NCBI GenBank assembly: GCA_949297205.1
Contig: CASFSH010000013.1
Coordinates: 1 to 27,110 of the forward strand
From: an uncultured Bacillota bacterium
Lineage (GTDB): Bacteria > Bacillota > Clostridia > UBA1381
DNA: 27,110 nucleotides
Reading direction: 5' to 3'
A program made the position numbers and the translations under genes. The stretch's first letter is position 1; each line of letters opens with the position of its first letter. Below, piece by piece: positions 24,981 through 27,110 of this stretch. Under the pieces are notes generated by a model that was not told where the DNA came from, made no database searches, and saw only the letters and a list, made by a program, of their open reading frames with translations.

Positions 24981-26846
24981 ATGATGAAACTTAAAAATAT
25001 AACTGTTCAATTAGGTGGTTTTCATGATCACTGGCTAAGAAACGGAACCGAAGTTTCAACACTGCTTATGGCTGCAATGCAGTATTTTCATTATGATTTC
25101 ATATGCCTTATGGATAGTGATTTCGGTGAAAAAGCATTAAAAGAAAAAAGCGATATTGAACGCTGGATGCCTGGCAAAAAAGTATTTTTAGGCGTTGAAC
25201 TTATGTATGACTGGGGTCATGTTGTCACTGTCCAAAATTCATGCAAGGATTTTGATTTAGCAAATCCTGACTGGCGTACAGAATTACAAAAAATACACAA
25301 AGGCGGAGGTTTTGTTGCACTTGCTCATATCGGCTATCCATACGGTGATACCGAACCAACATTTAAAGATAAGGAAATTGATGAAATAATTGAAAACGAT
25401 TATACCGACGCTGTTCAGCTTGAAAGAGTGACCGACTGGCAATGGGTTGAAAAAAGAGCTAACAGAGGTGACAAGCTTCCCTTGGTCGGTGGTTGGGATG
25501 CTCATCGTTTATATGACATCTATGATAACGAGGCTAATCTTTATACTAAAAACTGTACTCCTGAAAATCAGATTGACTCAGCTCCCGGAATGAGAACTAT
25601 CGTTTTTGCAGAGGACAATTCTCTTGAATCGATAAAAAAAGCAATACGAGAAGGAAAAAGCGTTTTAGAACACGTTGAAACAAGCAAGCTGTACGGGAGT
25701 CCTGAACTTATCAACACACTCATCGAAAATGGTTATTTTGAAAAAATCAAAGAATTATCAGATAAGCAAAACGAGCTTATTTTAAAAAATGACATTCTCA
25801 CAGCTTATACCGGTGCCAAATTACAATTCCCCGGCAAAGGTACTGTAACTGTTCCTTATGACAATGATATGTCTTGCAAAGAATTAGAAACAGATGAAAA
25901 CGGAATTTTAACACTTGATTCAGCTCCATTACCCGCCATGCTTGATTTTTCACATCTTCCATTCCGCTGGAAAGGTGATAAAGGTGAAAGAATGTGGGCT
26001 GTTAAGGTAGAAAACAATATCCAATACATTGTTATACCTAAAATTATGAACGGAAAAAGGTATCTTACTGTTAAACTATTAAAAGACCTTGAATGTGATA
26101 TTACAGTACATGAGCCAATACAATATGAAGGAAGAGTCAGTGCGAAAAAAGATGATGAACTGATTTGTTTAGAAATTCCTGATGAAGTTCCTGATATTTT
26201 TAATATTTCTTTTGAGTTAAACGCTGTTAACGGAGGTTATTCCGAATATAGCAAAAAAACAGGCATTGCAATTGCAAAAAGTAACAACAAAGACTGGTCA
26301 GAGTGTCCCCTTTATTATGCCAACACGCAAGAGCAATGCGGAGGCTTTGGAAGTAACAGACCTTACCCCGGCGAAGATGTATTCAGCGGAAAAGCACAGT
26401 TTAAGTGGGATGAAAAATTTTTATATGTGAAATTTGATATTGTGGACGAAATTCATATCGCCCCTCCTTCAGGACATTGGATGTACCGTTCTGACTGTAT
26501 CTGCATAAGCTTTGACCCTAAGCTTATGAGAAATAAAAGCTTCAAAGATTTATCAGGCTTTATGATAGGCTTTCCTGAAGAAGGTCCTGAAATAGTCGGT
26601 ATTACAAACCTCGAAGAAGAAGCAGGACTTTTTCATGAAGAAACCCCTAAAGGAAGAATTGTTACTGCATATCTTCCATGGGATAAAATAGGAGCAAAAC
26701 CTGAAAAAGGACTTCACATAGGAATACATTTTAGCTTTCTTAACGACAATGGTACAGGTCTACTTGATAATGTTCATTGGCCGATGCCGGCTGAAAATGG
26801 GAGAATGGAACAGGCATGGGATTTCGGAATATTATATTTAAATTAA
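24981..26846 (+). CDS. Cytoplasmic PHP-type metallohydrolase fused to a CBM9-like domain
   Basis: This 621-residue protein has no signal peptide. Residues 1-230 carry a full set of PHP-like metal ligands: HDH (H15, H17), MDSD (D45, D47), GVEL (E73) with H80 nearby, AHIGYP (H116) and GGWDAHRL (D173, H175). A central beta-rich part at about 270-410 is unassigned. Residues about 415-621 resemble a CBM9/DOMON-like sandwich: AQFKWDEKFLYVKFDIVDE, then YRSDCICISFDP and VTAYLPWDKIG. PHP proteins hydrolyse phosphate esters or related bonds with three metals. Pairing with a carbohydrate-binding-like domain in the cytoplasm is unusual and suggests a glycan-derived or phospho-sugar substrate. GGAGGT lies before tandem ATGs at 24981 and 24984, and either could be used. 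The substrate is unknown. Confidence 0.82.
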   Translation: MMKLKNITVQLGGFHDHWLRNGTEVSTLLMAAMQYFHYDFICLMDSDFGEKALKEKSDIERWMPGKKVFLGVELMYDWGHVVTVQNSCKDFDLANPDWRTELQKIHKGGGFVALAHIGYPYGDTEPTFKDKEIDEIIENDYTDAVQLERVTDWQWVEKRANRGDKLPLVGGWDAHRLYDIYDNEANLYTKNCTPENQIDSAPGMRTIVFAEDNSLESIKKAIREGKSVLEHVETSKLYGSPELINTLIENGYFEKIKELSDKQNELILKNDILTAYTGAKLQFPGKGTVTVPYDNDMSCKELETDENGILTLDSAPLPAMLDFSHLPFRWKGDKGERMWAVKVENNIQYIVIPKIMNGKRYLTVKLLKDLECDITVHEPIQYEGRVSAKKDDELICLEIPDEVPDIFNISFELNAVNGGYSEYSKKTGIAIAKSNNKDWSECPLYYANTQEQCGGFGSNRPYPGEDVFSGKAQFKWDEKFLYVKFDIVDEIHIAPPSGHWMYRSDCICISFDPKLMRNKSFKDLSGFMIGFPEEGPEIVGITNLEEEAGLFHEETPKGRIVTAYLPWDKIGAKPEKGLHIGIHFSFLNDNGTGLLDNVHWPMPAENGRMEQAWDFGILYLN

Positions 26847-26909
26847 AGAATAATAATCCACTGGCTCAGCGATTGTGTTTTGTTGTTCATCATTTTGCTG
26901 AATTATTTA

Positions 26910-26966
26910 AGATGGGGCTGTTGCAAATGAGCATTTTTAAGATGCTCATTTGCAACAGCCCCATCT
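26910..26966. repeat. 25-bp perfect palindrome (MITE-like or terminator)
   Basis: The arms at 26910-26934 and 26942-26966 are perfectly complementary over 25 bp around a TTTTAAG loop. They include GGGGCTGTTGCAAATGAGCA. The GGGGCTGTTGCAAA end resembles terminal inverted repeats of several insertion-sequence families, as if two element ends were joined with almost nothing between. It also lies 64 bp after the PHP gene and could terminate that transcript. No long T-run follows. Confidence 0.7.
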
Positions 26967-27110
26967 GTGAAAAAGCATATATTTTGATAGAATTCTACTA
27001 AGGCGCTCTATCGCATTAGTTATGTGAATGACCTTTCTGACCTCCACTGAAAATTTAAACACTGATGTTAGTGCTTCCAAATATTTTTCCCACCGGTTCA
27101 TCGCACTTTG
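26946..27110 (-). pseudogene. IS256/Mutator-family transposase fragment, cut by the window edge
   Basis: The minus-strand frame entering at 27110 encodes 54 residues and ends TGA at 26948-26946. It contains NRWEKYLEALTSVFKF and SVEVRKVIHITNAIERL, which match the late conserved region of IS256-type transposases (W..W..L...F..P.EIR..IYTTN.IE.LN). After ILSKYM the frame runs into the 25-bp palindrome and stops (FHRWGCCK*). The normal C-terminus is therefore missing and the gene is broken there. The upstream part lies outside the window. Confidence 0.7.

Noticed and set aside
24720..25010. 96-residue minus-strand ORF
   Set aside because: It is antisense to the HAD motif IV region and the start of the PHP gene and has no ribosome binding site.
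26816..27001. 61-residue plus-strand ORF at the right end
   Set aside because: It begins inside the PHP gene and reads through the palindrome, while the opposite strand encodes recognisable transposase motifs.
1..27110. CRISPR arrays, tRNA, rRNA or known riboswitches
   Set aside because: No regularly spaced short repeats, cloverleaf-like sequence or familiar riboswitch core was noticed on either strand. A covariance-model scan would be decisive.

Overview
The window is AT-rich (by eye about 35-40% GC) and carries strong AGGAGG-type ribosome binding sites, S-layer homology (SLH) domains, a copper-amine-oxidase-N-like domain and very large modular secreted proteins. This points to a Gram-positive Clostridia-type bacterium, probably a polysaccharide-degrading gut or rumen lineage. 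The genus cannot be read from the sequence; a Monoglobus-like pectin degrader is one possibility, by inference only.

Layout. (1) Left edge, 60-728, minus strand: an ORF joining a conjugative-element sigma-like N-terminus to the C-terminus of a phage tail tape-measure protein, with a hairpin over its ribosome binding site. (2) 729-1040: non-coding, with two hairpins that probably end the long leftward transcription unit. (3) 1041-14760, minus strand: a tight five-gene cluster (gaps 14-40 bp) of secreted proteins. In transcription order these are a beta-helix protein with repeated surface modules, a second beta-helix protein with fibronectin-like and concanavalin-like domains, a protein with three C-terminal SLH domains, a large protein with N-terminal SLH-like repeats, and a small golvesin-like/copper-amine-oxidase-N-like protein. 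(4) 14761-15438: a relic region with a duplicated, more GC-rich leader, a tiny leader ORF, a gene remnant on the plus strand (possibly a transposase) with its terminator, and a 14-bp perfect hairpin. (5) 15439-22921, minus strand: two more giant secreted proteins, one ending in an SGNH esterase domain. (6) 22922-23262: a divergent promoter region with an operator-like inverted repeat. (7) 23263-26846, plus strand: an AraC-type regulator, a HAD phosphatase and a cytoplasmic PHP hydrolase fused to a CBM9-like domain. (8) Right edge: a 25-bp perfect palindrome joined to the end of an IS256-family transposase fragment.

How the parts may work together (inference): the AraC protein probably senses a glycan-derived signal and controls the divergent surface locus. 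The beta-helix and SGNH proteins would bind, cleave or deacetylate an extracellular polysaccharide, with the SLH proteins holding activity at the wall. The HAD and PHP proteins would act on phosphorylated or otherwise modified products in the cell. No transporter and no classical intracellular glycosidase is present here. The main novelty candidate is a modular architecture shared by three adjacent proteins: seven copies of a carbohydrate-binding-like beta-sandwich, separated by seven helical-hairpin linkers and followed by a shared Ig-like domain.
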